Part shown: piece after piece, positions 33,606 through 40,845 of the stretch
How positions within the stretch are numbered: position 1 is the first letter of the stretch
Layout of the letters: each line of letters starts with the position of its first letter
Assembly: GCF_007827595.1 (NCBI RefSeq)
Contig: NZ_VISR01000009.1
Coordinates: 186,001 to 250,000, forward strand
From: Streptomyces sp. BK340
GTDB lineage: Bacteria; Actinomycetota; Actinomycetes; Streptomycetales; Streptomycetaceae
Reading direction: 5' to 3'
Length of the DNA: 64,000 nt
Program-made: the position numbers and the translations under genes
Notes under the pieces: generated by a model
Told to the model about the DNA's origin: nothing
Database searches by the model: none
The model's input: the letters and a program-made list of their open reading frames with translations, nothing else

Positions 33606-33643
33606 GAGACAATCATAGCCCATGTGAGACATCTTTGTCTCAT
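33604..33643 (-). promoter_or_regulatory. TetR operator cluster (TGAGACA repeats)
   Basis: TGAGACA (33625-33631), spacer TCTT, TGTCTCA (33636-33642) is a perfect palindrome 20 bases upstream of the TetR start. A third half-site, ATGAGACAAT (33604-33613), overlaps the start codon. This is the expected place for autoregulation. Confidence 0.75.
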
Positions 33644-33689
33644 TGTAGGCATGCATGACTCATAGCTGCTGGTCAGCAGGGGTGATCGG

Positions 33690-34661
33690 TCAGTGCCAGG
33701 GCAGCTGGCCGCGCCGCTCCCAGTAGGTGCCCGGTTCCTCCACCAGCGTGGCGAGGCGGGTCAGCTGGTCGACGTCCAGGTCCACGACGGGCGCGTGGAG
33801 GTTGGAGGCGAGCTGGGTGACGGTCGCGGCGCCGGAGAGGACGACACCCGCCCAGGGCTGGCGCAGGATCAGGGCGAGGGCGACGGCGTCGCAGCCGAGA
33901 TCGGTCTCCTCGGCCACGGTCTTCAGCGCGTCCGGGGCATTCTGGGCGGCGAGGCGGCCGTTGGCCATACCCTCCTTGATGATCACGGTCAGTCCGGCGT
34001 CGTGCGCCTCGGCGAGCGCGGGTCCGGCCGAGGTCTCGAGGGCGTTGTACGTCGACTGGACGGTACGGAAGAGGGGCTCGCCGTCGACCCGCACGGCGAG
34101 GGCGGCGCGGATCGCGTCCGCCTGGGCCGGACCGCTGGTGGAGAAGCCGATGGTCAGACCCCCGGCCGCGGCCTCGGCGAGTTCGGCGTGGAGTTCCTTG
34201 TCGGTGAGGGCCGGACTGTCCGGGGTCACCGAGTGGATCTGGTAGAGGTCGAGCCGGTCGCCGAGCAGCGCTTCGGACTCGGCGCGTTGGCGCTCGTACG
34301 TCGCCAGGCTGTGGTCCTTCACCTCGTGCTGCGCGGCATCGGTGGACCAGCCGGCGGTGTAGGTGTACCCCCATTTGCTGCCGACGACCACGTCGTCGAT
34401 GTCCGGGCGGGCGTTCAGCCAGTCGGCGAGGAACTCCTCGGAACGGCCGTAGGAGCGGGCGACGTCGAAGTAGCGCACGCCCTGGGCGTAGGCGGCGTCC
34501 AGCAGGTCGTGGGTGCGGTCGCGCAGGGCGTCGACGCTGCGGACCGGCGGGAGGTCCTCCTCGCGGCCCAGGTTGATGTAGCCGGGGCGGCCGACGGCGG
34601 CGAGACCGAGCCCGATGTGGCAGGTCGGCGTCGTGGCGGTCGCGAGACGGGCGAAGGGCAT
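33690..34661 (-). CDS. Aldo/keto reductase
   Basis: 323 residues from ATG 34661. AKR features are FDVARSYGRSEEFLADWLN (Asp and Tyr of the catalytic tetrad), VVVGSKWGYTY (Lys), LYQIHSVTPDS (His) and a C-terminal NADPH site around ILRQPWAGVVLSGAAT. It reduces aldehydes or ketones with NADPH; the substrate is unknown. It stands between the MFS/TetR unit and a palindrome and is transcribed away from the latter. Confidence 0.9.
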   Translation of the reverse strand: MPFARLATATTPTCHIGLGLAAVGRPGYINLGREEDLPPVRSVDALRDRTHDLLDAAYAQGVRYFDVARSYGRSEEFLADWLNARPDIDDVVVGSKWGYTYTAGWSTDAAQHEVKDHSLATYERQRAESEALLGDRLDLYQIHSVTPDSPALTDKELHAELAEAAAGGLTIGFSTSGPAQADAIRAALAVRVDGEPLFRTVQSTYNALETSAGPALAEAHDAGLTVIIKEGMANGRLAAQNAPDALKTVAEETDLGCDAVALALILRQPWAGVVLSGAATVTQLASNLHAPVVDLDVDQLTRLATLVEEPGTYWERRGQLPWH

Positions 34662-34688
34662 CGCGGACTCCGTTCGGTCGGCTCCGTG

Positions 34689-34735
34689 GAGCCTGTGCCA
34701 TGTCCCGCGCCTGGCCGGGAACATGACACAGGCTC
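34689..34735 (-). terminator. Long imperfect palindrome between minus-strand genes
   Basis: GAGCCTGTG (34689-34697) pairs with CACAGGCTC (34727-34735); inside, CATGT pairs with ACATG and CCCG with CGGG, separated by single mismatches. It lies 50 bases beyond the stop of the 34785-35627 gene and is the probable terminator of that gene. Confidence 0.65.
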
Positions 34736-34784
34736 CTATGGCTCAGGACCAACGTAACCCGCCGCGTGCGGGCGGACACGACGG

Positions 34785-35627
34785 TCAGCCGGCCGAGTCG
34801 ACCGGTCTGCTGTCGTCCAGCGCGCGCCGTACGTACGTCACGTAGCGCGCGAACAGTTCGGGCTGGCCCGTCCGGGCGATGTCGACCACGGGCGAGTCGG
34901 CTCGCCGTACCCCCACCAGGTAGTGCGAGGTACGGCAGCGGCCCGACGCGGAGTCGGGGTCGACGAGGGACACGTAGCAGGTGGGCAGGTGCCGGGTGAA
35001 CCGTACGGTCATCTGCCCGGCATGCCCCTCCGCCGCGAAGTCCCGGGCCACTCGGGCCAGTTGACGGGCGGACTCCGCCGCCCGGCCCGGCAGGCCGGGG
35101 TCGCCGATGCTGCGGGCGTACTCGGTGATCAGCGCCGACTCCGGGTCGGCTACCAGACAGGTGATCCGCACACCCCGGCTCAGCAGCCGGCGCACGGGGT
35201 CGGTGAAGTCGCGCTCGGGGCGGGAGACGTACAGGCTGGTCAGGCTGCGCAGGGCGACACCGATCTCGATGATCTCCGTCTGCGCCGCGGCGAGGAACGC
35301 GGCCTTCTCCGTGGGTGCGAGCCGTCCATGGGCATGGACGGTCAGGCCGCGTCCGCCGTCACCGGTGGCCAGCCGCCGGTCGATGACCCCGCCCAGCTCC
35401 TGGAGGAACGTCTCCCGCTCGGCATCCCTGAGGAACAGGTCGTAGTAGAAGGGGACGGCGACACCGGCCGCCGCGAACAGGGCGAGTTCGTTGAGGACCG
35501 ACCAGCCGAAGCCGTCACGGCCGTTGGACAGCAGGGCCAGGCTCAGGCCCGCGAGCAGGACGCACAGTGCGAGGGCGGCGCGGAATCTGCTCAGCAGCCG
35601 CCGGCCTCCCGGCGCGTTGTTCTCCAT
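34785..35627 (-). CDS. Two-span membrane protein with cytoplasmic PLD-like domain
   Basis: 280 residues. A short basic N-terminus leads to two membrane spans (ALALCVLLAGLSLALLS and WSVLNELALFAAAGVAVPFYYDLFL). The remainder is soluble: FLAAAQTEIIEIGVALRSLTSLY and VRRLLSRGVRITCLVADPES resemble a phospholipase D-like or DUF5919-type sensor fold. No HxKxxxxD motif is visible, so catalysis is doubtful. Possible roles are membrane stress sensing or signalling. This is inference from fold resemblance only. Confidence 0.7.
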   Translation of the reverse strand: MENNAPGGRRLLSRFRAALALCVLLAGLSLALLSNGRDGFGWSVLNELALFAAAGVAVPFYYDLFLRDAERETFLQELGGVIDRRLATGDGGRGLTVHAHGRLAPTEKAAFLAAAQTEIIEIGVALRSLTSLYVSRPERDFTDPVRRLLSRGVRITCLVADPESALITEYARSIGDPGLPGRAAESARQLARVARDFAAEGHAGQMTVRFTRHLPTCYVSLVDPDSASGRCRTSHYLVGVRRADSPVVDIARTGQPELFARYVTYVRRALDDSRPVDSAG

Positions 35628-35684
35628 GGCTCCCCCCGCCTCCCTCTCTGCCCGGGGAGGCGGGGGTTCACGCGCCGGAGGTCG

Positions 35685-37112
35685 TCACTTCTTGGCGTCC
35701 GCCCAGACGTGCTGCGCCGCCACGTCCGCCTTGACCTCGGTGAGCTGGACCGCGACCGCGCTGGGTGCCGTACCGCCGCGGCCGTTGCGGGAGGCGAGGG
35801 CGCCCGGGACGTTGAGGACCGTGCGGACCTCGGGGGTCAGATGGGCGGAGATCTTCGCGAACTGCTCGTCGGTCAGCTCGTCCAGCTCCTTGCCGTCGGC
35901 CTCCGCGACCTTCACGCACTCCCCCGCGACCTCGTGGGCCACGCGGAACGGCACGCCCTGCTTGACCAGCCACTCGGCGATGTCGGTGGCGAGCGAGAAG
36001 CCTGCCGGGGCCAGCTCCTCCATGCGCTCGCGGTTGACGGTCAACGTGGCGATCATGCCGGTGAAGGCGGGGAGCAGGACCTCCAGCTGGTCGCAGGAGT
36101 CGAAGACCGGCTCCTTGTCCTCCTGGAGGTCGCGGTTGTACGCGAGGGGCAGCGCCTTGAGCGTGGCCATGAGGCCGGTCAGGTTGCCGATGAGACGGCC
36201 CGACTTGCCGCGCGCCAGCTCGGCGATGTCCGGGTTCTTCTTCTGCGGCATGATCGACGAGCCCGTGGAGAACGCGTCGTGCAGGGTCACGAAGGAGAAC
36301 TCCTTCGTGTTCCAGATGATGATCTCCTCGGAGATCCGGGAGAGGTTCACGCCGATCATCGCGGTGATGAAGGCGAACTCGGCGACGAAGTCACGCGAGG
36401 CCGTGCCGTCGATGGAGTTGCCGACGCTGCCGTGCTCGAAGCCGAGGTCCTCGGCGACCGCCTCCGGGTCCAGGCCCAGGGAGGAACCGGCCAGGGCGCC
36501 GGAACCGTAGGGCGACACGGCCGTCCGCTCGTCCCACTGGCGCAGCCGCTCGGCGTCCCGGGACAGGGACTGGACGTGGGCCAGCACATGGTGGGCGAAG
36601 AGCACCGGCTGGGCGTGCTGGAGGTGGGTGCGGCCGGGCATGGCCACGTCCGGGTGGGCCTCGGCGAGGCCGATGAGCGCGTCCTGGAGGTCGGCGATGA
36701 GGCCGCCGATGATCCGGGCGTGGTCCCGCAGGTACATCCGGAAGAGGGTCGCCACCTGGTCGTTCCTCGACCGGCCGGCCCGCAGCTTGCCGCCGAGGTC
36801 CGGGCCGAGCCGCTCCAGCAGGCCGCGCTCCAATGCCGTGTGGACGTCCTCGTCGGCGATCGTGCCCACGAAGGAGCCGTTCGCGACGTCCGCCTCCAGC
36901 CGGCCGAGTCCGGCGAGCATGCGGGTCAGCTCGTCCTCGGAGAGCAGTCCCGCCTTGTGCAGCACACGCGCGTGGGCGCGTGAACCCGCGATGTCGTAGG
37001 GCGCGAGCCGCCAGTCGAAGTGGACGGACGCGGACAGCTTCGCCAGGGCCTCGGCGGGACCGTCGGCGAAACGGCCGCCCCAGAGCCGTACGTCACCGCT
37101 GTTGCTGCTCAC
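35685..37112 (-). CDS. argH: Argininosuccinate lyase
   Basis: 475 residues from GTG 37112. It has the fumarase/aspartase superfamily signature GSSIMPQKKNPDIAEL and the early LWGGRFADGPAEALAKLSASVHFDWRLAPYDIAGSRAHA. It splits argininosuccinate into arginine and fumarate, the last step of arginine synthesis. It follows argG by 57 bases on the same strand and is probably co-transcribed under the ARG boxes upstream of argG. Confidence 0.97.
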   Translation of the reverse strand: MSSNSGDVRLWGGRFADGPAEALAKLSASVHFDWRLAPYDIAGSRAHARVLHKAGLLSEDELTRMLAGLGRLEADVANGSFVGTIADEDVHTALERGLLERLGPDLGGKLRAGRSRNDQVATLFRMYLRDHARIIGGLIADLQDALIGLAEAHPDVAMPGRTHLQHAQPVLFAHHVLAHVQSLSRDAERLRQWDERTAVSPYGSGALAGSSLGLDPEAVAEDLGFEHGSVGNSIDGTASRDFVAEFAFITAMIGVNLSRISEEIIIWNTKEFSFVTLHDAFSTGSSIMPQKKNPDIAELARGKSGRLIGNLTGLMATLKALPLAYNRDLQEDKEPVFDSCDQLEVLLPAFTGMIATLTVNRERMEELAPAGFSLATDIAEWLVKQGVPFRVAHEVAGECVKVAEADGKELDELTDEQFAKISAHLTPEVRTVLNVPGALASRNGRGGTAPSAVAVQLTEVKADVAAQHVWADAKK

Positions 37113-37169
37113 TTGCGCTGCTCCTAGAGAAGGTGTGGATGTCCGAACCGTACTCAGGCCAGGCCGTCG

Positions 37170-38372
37170 TCAGGCTCCGCCTGCGAGATCACGCCGTGCC
37201 GCGATCTTCGACGACAGGCTGTAGATGTCGATGAAGCCCTTCGCCGCCGACTGGTCGAAGGTGTCGCCGGTGTCGTAGGTGGCGAGGTTGAAGTCGTACA
37301 GGGACGAGTCCGAGCGCCGGCCGGTGACGACCGCGCGGCCGCCGTGCAGGGTCATCCGGATGTCACCGGTGACGTACTGGTTGGCCTCGTCGATGAAGCC
37401 CTCCAGGGCGCGCTTGAGCGGCGAGAACCACTGGCCGTCGTAGACCAGCTCGCCCCAGCGCTGCTCGACCTGCCGCTTGTAGCGGGCCAGCTCGCGCTCG
37501 ACGGTGACGTTCTCCAGCTCCTGGTGGGCGGTGATCAGGGCGATCGCGCCGGGGGCCTCGTAGACCTCGCGGGACTTGATGCCGACGAGGCGGTCCTCGA
37601 CCATGTCGATCCGGCCGATGCCCTGGGCGCCGGCCCGCTCGTTGAGCTGCTGGATGGCCTGCAGGACGGTGACCGGCCTGCCGTCGACGGCCACGGGGGC
37701 GCCCTGCTCGAAGGTGATGATCACCTCGTCGGCGTCGCGGGCCACGGCCGGGTTCTGCGTGTACTCGTAGATGTCCTCGATCGGGGCGTTCCAGATGTCC
37801 TCCAGGAAGCCCGTCTCGACCGCGCGCCCGAAGACGTTCTGGTCGATGGAGTACGGCGACTTCTTGGTGGTGGCGATCGGGAGCTGCTTCTCCTCGCAGA
37901 AAGCGATCGCCTTGTCCCGGGTCATCGCGTAGTCGCGGACCGGGGCGATGCACTTCAGGTCCGGGGCGAGGGCGACGATGCCGGCCTCGAAGCGGACCTG
38001 GTCGTTGCCCTTGCCGGTGCAGCCGTGGGCGACCGTGGTGGCGCCGTGCTTCTGGGCGGCGGCGACGAGGTGCTTGACGATCGTCGGCCGGGAGAGTGCG
38101 GAGACCAGCGGGTAGCGGTCCATGTAGAGGGCGTTGGCCTTGATCGCCGGGAGGCAGTACTGCTCGGCGAACTCGTCCCTGGCGTCCGCGACCTCGGCCT
38201 CGACAGCACCGCAGGCGAGGGCGCGCTTGCGGATGACGTCCAGGTCCTCGCCGCCCTGGCCGACGTCCACCGCGACGGCGATGACCTCGGCGCCCGTCTC
38301 CTCGGCGATCCAGCCGATGGCGACGGAGGTGTCCAGACCGCCCGAATAGGCGAGTACGACGCGCTCGGTCAC
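37170..38372 (-). CDS. argG: Argininosuccinate synthase
   Basis: 400 residues from GTG 38372, with GAGGAG six bases upstream (the longer ATG frame lacks this). The N-type ATP-pyrophosphatase loop is VVLAYSGGLDTSVAIGWI. Citrulline/aspartate-binding segments include GCTGKGNDQVRFE and SPYSIDQNVFGRA. It joins citrulline and aspartate using ATP. Two ARG boxes lie about 30-64 bases upstream. As I remember, S. coelicolor keeps argG far from argH, so the adjacency here is a difference worth checking. Confidence 0.97.
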   Translation of the reverse strand: MTERVVLAYSGGLDTSVAIGWIAEETGAEVIAVAVDVGQGGEDLDVIRKRALACGAVEAEVADARDEFAEQYCLPAIKANALYMDRYPLVSALSRPTIVKHLVAAAQKHGATTVAHGCTGKGNDQVRFEAGIVALAPDLKCIAPVRDYAMTRDKAIAFCEEKQLPIATTKKSPYSIDQNVFGRAVETGFLEDIWNAPIEDIYEYTQNPAVARDADEVIITFEQGAPVAVDGRPVTVLQAIQQLNERAGAQGIGRIDMVEDRLVGIKSREVYEAPGAIALITAHQELENVTVERELARYKRQVEQRWGELVYDGQWFSPLKRALEGFIDEANQYVTGDIRMTLHGGRAVVTGRRSDSSLYDFNLATYDTGDTFDQSAAKGFIDIYSLSSKIAARRDLAGGA

Positions 38373-38402
38373 GGGTTTCTCCTCACACTGCACTCACTGA
38401 CA

Positions 38403-38436
38403 TGCATGAGTATGCAGAGCTCTGCATGATTCGTCA
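38403..38436 (-). promoter_or_regulatory. Tandem ARG boxes upstream of argG
   Basis: TGCATGAGTATGCA (38403-38416) and TGCATGATTCGTCA (38423-38436) are two 14-base ArgR half-operators whose starts are 20 bases apart, on one face of the helix. The first is almost perfectly palindromic. ArgR is encoded at 52644 in this window. Confidence 0.82.
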
Positions 38437-38540
38437 ATTCTCGGACCGCTTGAACGATGGCAATCGCTTTCTCGTACTTCCCACCGAACGCCGGCGCCGC
38501 GTTGATCACAACCCACTCCTGACCCAAGTGAGGCAGTCGC

Positions 38541-39401
38541 ATGTCCAGGGCACTTCCGAAGTACAGCAAGCGTCGTGCGGCGATCATCGGCGGCGCTGCC
38601 GCCGTGGTGCTCTCCGGCGCGGTGATCGCCGGTTCCGCCCTCGCCGGGGAGCCGGCCAAGAGCGGCACCACCCGGACCGCGCGCACCCTGGCGGACCCCG
38701 GCACCATCACCTGCCCCGACGTGAAGTCGAAGCTGCCCGCGGTTCCGGCTTCCGCGAAGGCCGAGGTCGACCGCAACCTGGCCCTGCTGCAAACCCAGAT
38801 CCAGGAGGCCAACACGCGCCTGAAGAACACCGTGGGCCAGGGCGGACCGAACTTCGTCAACAACGCGATCCTCGGCCCCCTCAAGGACAAGCGGGTCTCC
38901 ACCATCGACCGCATCGCCATCTCCATCGGCCGCAAGGGCACCAGACCGACGGGCCTGGACGCGCTGGCGCCCTGCACCCTGAACGCGGGCGGGGCCACGG
39001 GCGGTGGCGCGAACGCGGGCGGCGGCCAGGCGTCCGCCTCCGCGACCCCGGGCAAGGCGGCCGGGCAGCGGTCGGGCGGCGGCGCCGCGGCGGGCGGGAG
39101 CACCGCTGCGGGCACGATCACCTGCCCGGACGTGGCCTCCGCACTGCCGGCTGTCCCGGCTTCCGCGAAGGCCGAGGTCGACCGCAACCTGGCCCTGCTG
39201 CAAACCCAGATCCAGGAGGCCGACACGCGCCTGAAGAACACCGTGGGCCAGGGCGGACCGAACTTCGTCAACAACGCGATCCTCGGCCCCCTCAAGGACA
39301 AGCGGGTCTCCACCATCGACCGCATCGCCATCTCCATCGGCCGCACCTCGGCCAAGCCGACCGGCCTGGACTCGCTGGCCGCCTGCACGCTCACCAAGTG
39401 A
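38541..39401 (+). CDS. Secreted protein with two near-identical domains
   Basis: 286 residues. An N-terminal signal peptide (KRRAAIIGGAAAVVLSGAVIAGSALA) is followed by two copies of about 95 residues. Each begins GTITCPDV, contains KAEVDRNLALLQTQIQEA and GGPNFVNNAILGPLKDKR, and ends with a CTL cysteine. A 40-residue Gly/Ala/Ser linker joins them. Each copy has two cysteines that could form a disulphide. The core of the two copies is nearly identical at DNA level (see repeats). I do not recognise the family; function unknown. Confidence 0.85.
   Translation: MSRALPKYSKRRAAIIGGAAAVVLSGAVIAGSALAGEPAKSGTTRTARTLADPGTITCPDVKSKLPAVPASAKAEVDRNLALLQTQIQEANTRLKNTVGQGGPNFVNNAILGPLKDKRVSTIDRIAISIGRKGTRPTGLDALAPCTLNAGGATGGGANAGGGQASASATPGKAAGQRSGGGAAAGGSTAAGTITCPDVASALPAVPASAKAEVDRNLALLQTQIQEADTRLKNTVGQGGPNFVNNAILGPLKDKRVSTIDRIAISIGRTSAKPTGLDSLAACTLTK
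38745..38934 (+). repeat. 190-base repeat, copy 1
   Basis: Identical to 39156-39345 except one base (A at 38811, G at 39222). Copies are 411 bases, exactly 137 codons, apart and in the same frame. Confidence 0.95.
39156..39345 (+). repeat. 190-base repeat, copy 2
   Basis: Second copy inside the same gene; 189 of 190 bases match copy 1. Flanking parts of the duplicated domain are similar but diverged. Confidence 0.95.
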
Positions 39402-39413
39402 GGTGACAGGCAG

Positions 39414-39456
39414 CCGTGGCCGCCCCGTCGAACAGCGCCGGCCGGGGCGGCCGCGG
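39414..39456 (+). terminator. Terminator after the repeat protein
   Basis: GGCCGCCCCG (39418-39427) pairs perfectly with CGGGGCGGCC (39443-39452), extended by a few outer pairs. It lies just beyond the stop at 39401. Confidence 0.75.
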
Positions 39457-39552
39457 TCGGTCCGGCCGAACGGACCCAGGCGAGCGGACCCGGGCGCACG
39501 GATCCGGCAATTCCTTAGACATGCGAACGACTTGCGCCGATAATCGCTGGAC

Positions 39553-40140
39553 ATGGGAAAGAGCTACGAGCGCATAGACGGAAGGCTCCGGACGTTCATC
39601 GAGGAGCAGCCACTCTTCTTCACGGCGACCGCGCCACTCTCCGGCGACGGCACGGTCAACCTCTCCCCCAAGGGCCTCAAGGGCTCGTTCGTGGTGCTGG
39701 ACGAACTCACTCTGGCGTACCTCGACTTCGCCGGGTCCAACGCCGAGACCATCGCGCACCTGCGGGAGAACGGGCGCATCACCCTCATGTGGTGCGCCTT
39801 CCAGGGCCCGCCGAACATCGTGCGGGTGCACGGCCGGGGCGAGGCGGTCTTCCGGGACGACCCCCGCTTCAGGGACCTGGTCGCCCGTTTCCCGGACATC
39901 GACCCGAGCCTGCACGGCCTGCGCGCGGTCATCGTCGTCCACGCCGACCTGGTGCGGGACAGCTGCGGATACGCCGTCCCCCACATGGCCTACGAGGAGG
40001 ACCGCGATCTGCACGCCAAGCGGTTCGCCCGCGAGGACGACGACTCGCTGAGTGCCTACTTCACCAAGAAGGAGTACATCGCGACGAGCCTGGACGGGCT
40101 GCCCGGACTGCCGTTGCCGCTCCCGCCGTCTACCGTCTGA
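39553..40140 (+). CDS. Pyridoxamine 5'-phosphate oxidase-family flavoprotein
   Basis: 195 residues. The split-barrel flavin fold is suggested by FIEEQPLFFTATAPLSGDGTVNLSPKG, LAYLDFAGSNAETIAHLRENGRITLMWCAFQGPP and VRVHGRGEAVF. Members of this group bind FMN or F420 and reduce small molecules; the true substrate is unknown and it is not necessarily a vitamin B6 enzyme. The L,D-transpeptidase gene follows after 3 bases on the same strand. Confidence 0.85.
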   Translation: MGKSYERIDGRLRTFIEEQPLFFTATAPLSGDGTVNLSPKGLKGSFVVLDELTLAYLDFAGSNAETIAHLRENGRITLMWCAFQGPPNIVRVHGRGEAVFRDDPRFRDLVARFPDIDPSLHGLRAVIVVHADLVRDSCGYAVPHMAYEEDRDLHAKRFAREDDDSLSAYFTKKEYIATSLDGLPGLPLPLPPSTV

Positions 40141-40143
40141 GCC

Positions 40144-40845
40144 ATGCGCCCCGGTGTCGTCGTCGCCCTCGTGTCCGCGTCCGTCTGCGTGCTCGGCCTC
40201 GCGCCCGGGCCGGGGCCGGCGCCGTTGCCCTCGCAGCTGGCGGACACCGGGGGCGGCACCCAGCTGATCACCGCTCAGGCGGCGGACACCGCCGCGACGT
40301 CCGGCACGGTCACGTGGTGGGACCTGCGGGACGGCCAGTGGGTCCAGGCCGGGTCCGCGCCCGCCCGGTTCGGGGCGAAGGGCCTGGTCGAGGGTCAGTC
40401 GCGGACGCAGGGGACGAACACCACGCCGACGGGGCTGTACCGCCTTCCGTTCGCCTTCGGCATCAAGACGGCGCCGAGCGGGACGCGGGTCGAGTACCGG
40501 CCGGTGAAGGAGAGTTCCTGGTGGTGCGAGGACGTCGACTCCACCGAGTACAACCGCTGGGTGGATCCGCTCCCGGCCGACTGCCGCGCCTCGGAGTCCG
40601 AGCAGCTCAGCTCCTACGGGACGCAGTACGCGTACGGTCTGGTCATCGGGTTCAACTACGACGAGCCGGTGCGGGGGCGGGGCGCCGGGATCTTTCTGCA
40701 CGTCAACGGTAAGGCGGCCACCGCCGGTTGCGTGTCCGTGCCCGAGGACGCGATGCAGCGGATCCTGGAGTGGGCGGACCCCGGCAGGAAGCCGCACGTC
40801 GCGATCGGCACCACGGACGGCGCCACCGCCATCACCCGTTACTGA
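40144..40845 (+). CDS. L,D-transpeptidase family protein
   Basis: 233 residues with an N-terminal signal peptide (VVALVSASVCVLGLAPGPGPA). The YkuD-like catalytic motif is IFLHVNGKAATAGCVSVPEDAM, with His and nucleophilic Cys in the expected HxxxxxxxxxC spacing. It probably acts on peptidoglycan cross-links outside the membrane. It has no LysM or Ig domain. Its 3' end overlaps the converging histidine-kinase gene by 14 bases. Confidence 0.85.
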   Translation: MRPGVVVALVSASVCVLGLAPGPGPAPLPSQLADTGGGTQLITAQAADTAATSGTVTWWDLRDGQWVQAGSAPARFGAKGLVEGQSRTQGTNTTPTGLYRLPFAFGIKTAPSGTRVEYRPVKESSWWCEDVDSTEYNRWVDPLPADCRASESEQLSSYGTQYAYGLVIGFNYDEPVRGRGAGIFLHVNGKAATAGCVSVPEDAMQRILEWADPGRKPHVAIGTTDGATAITRY

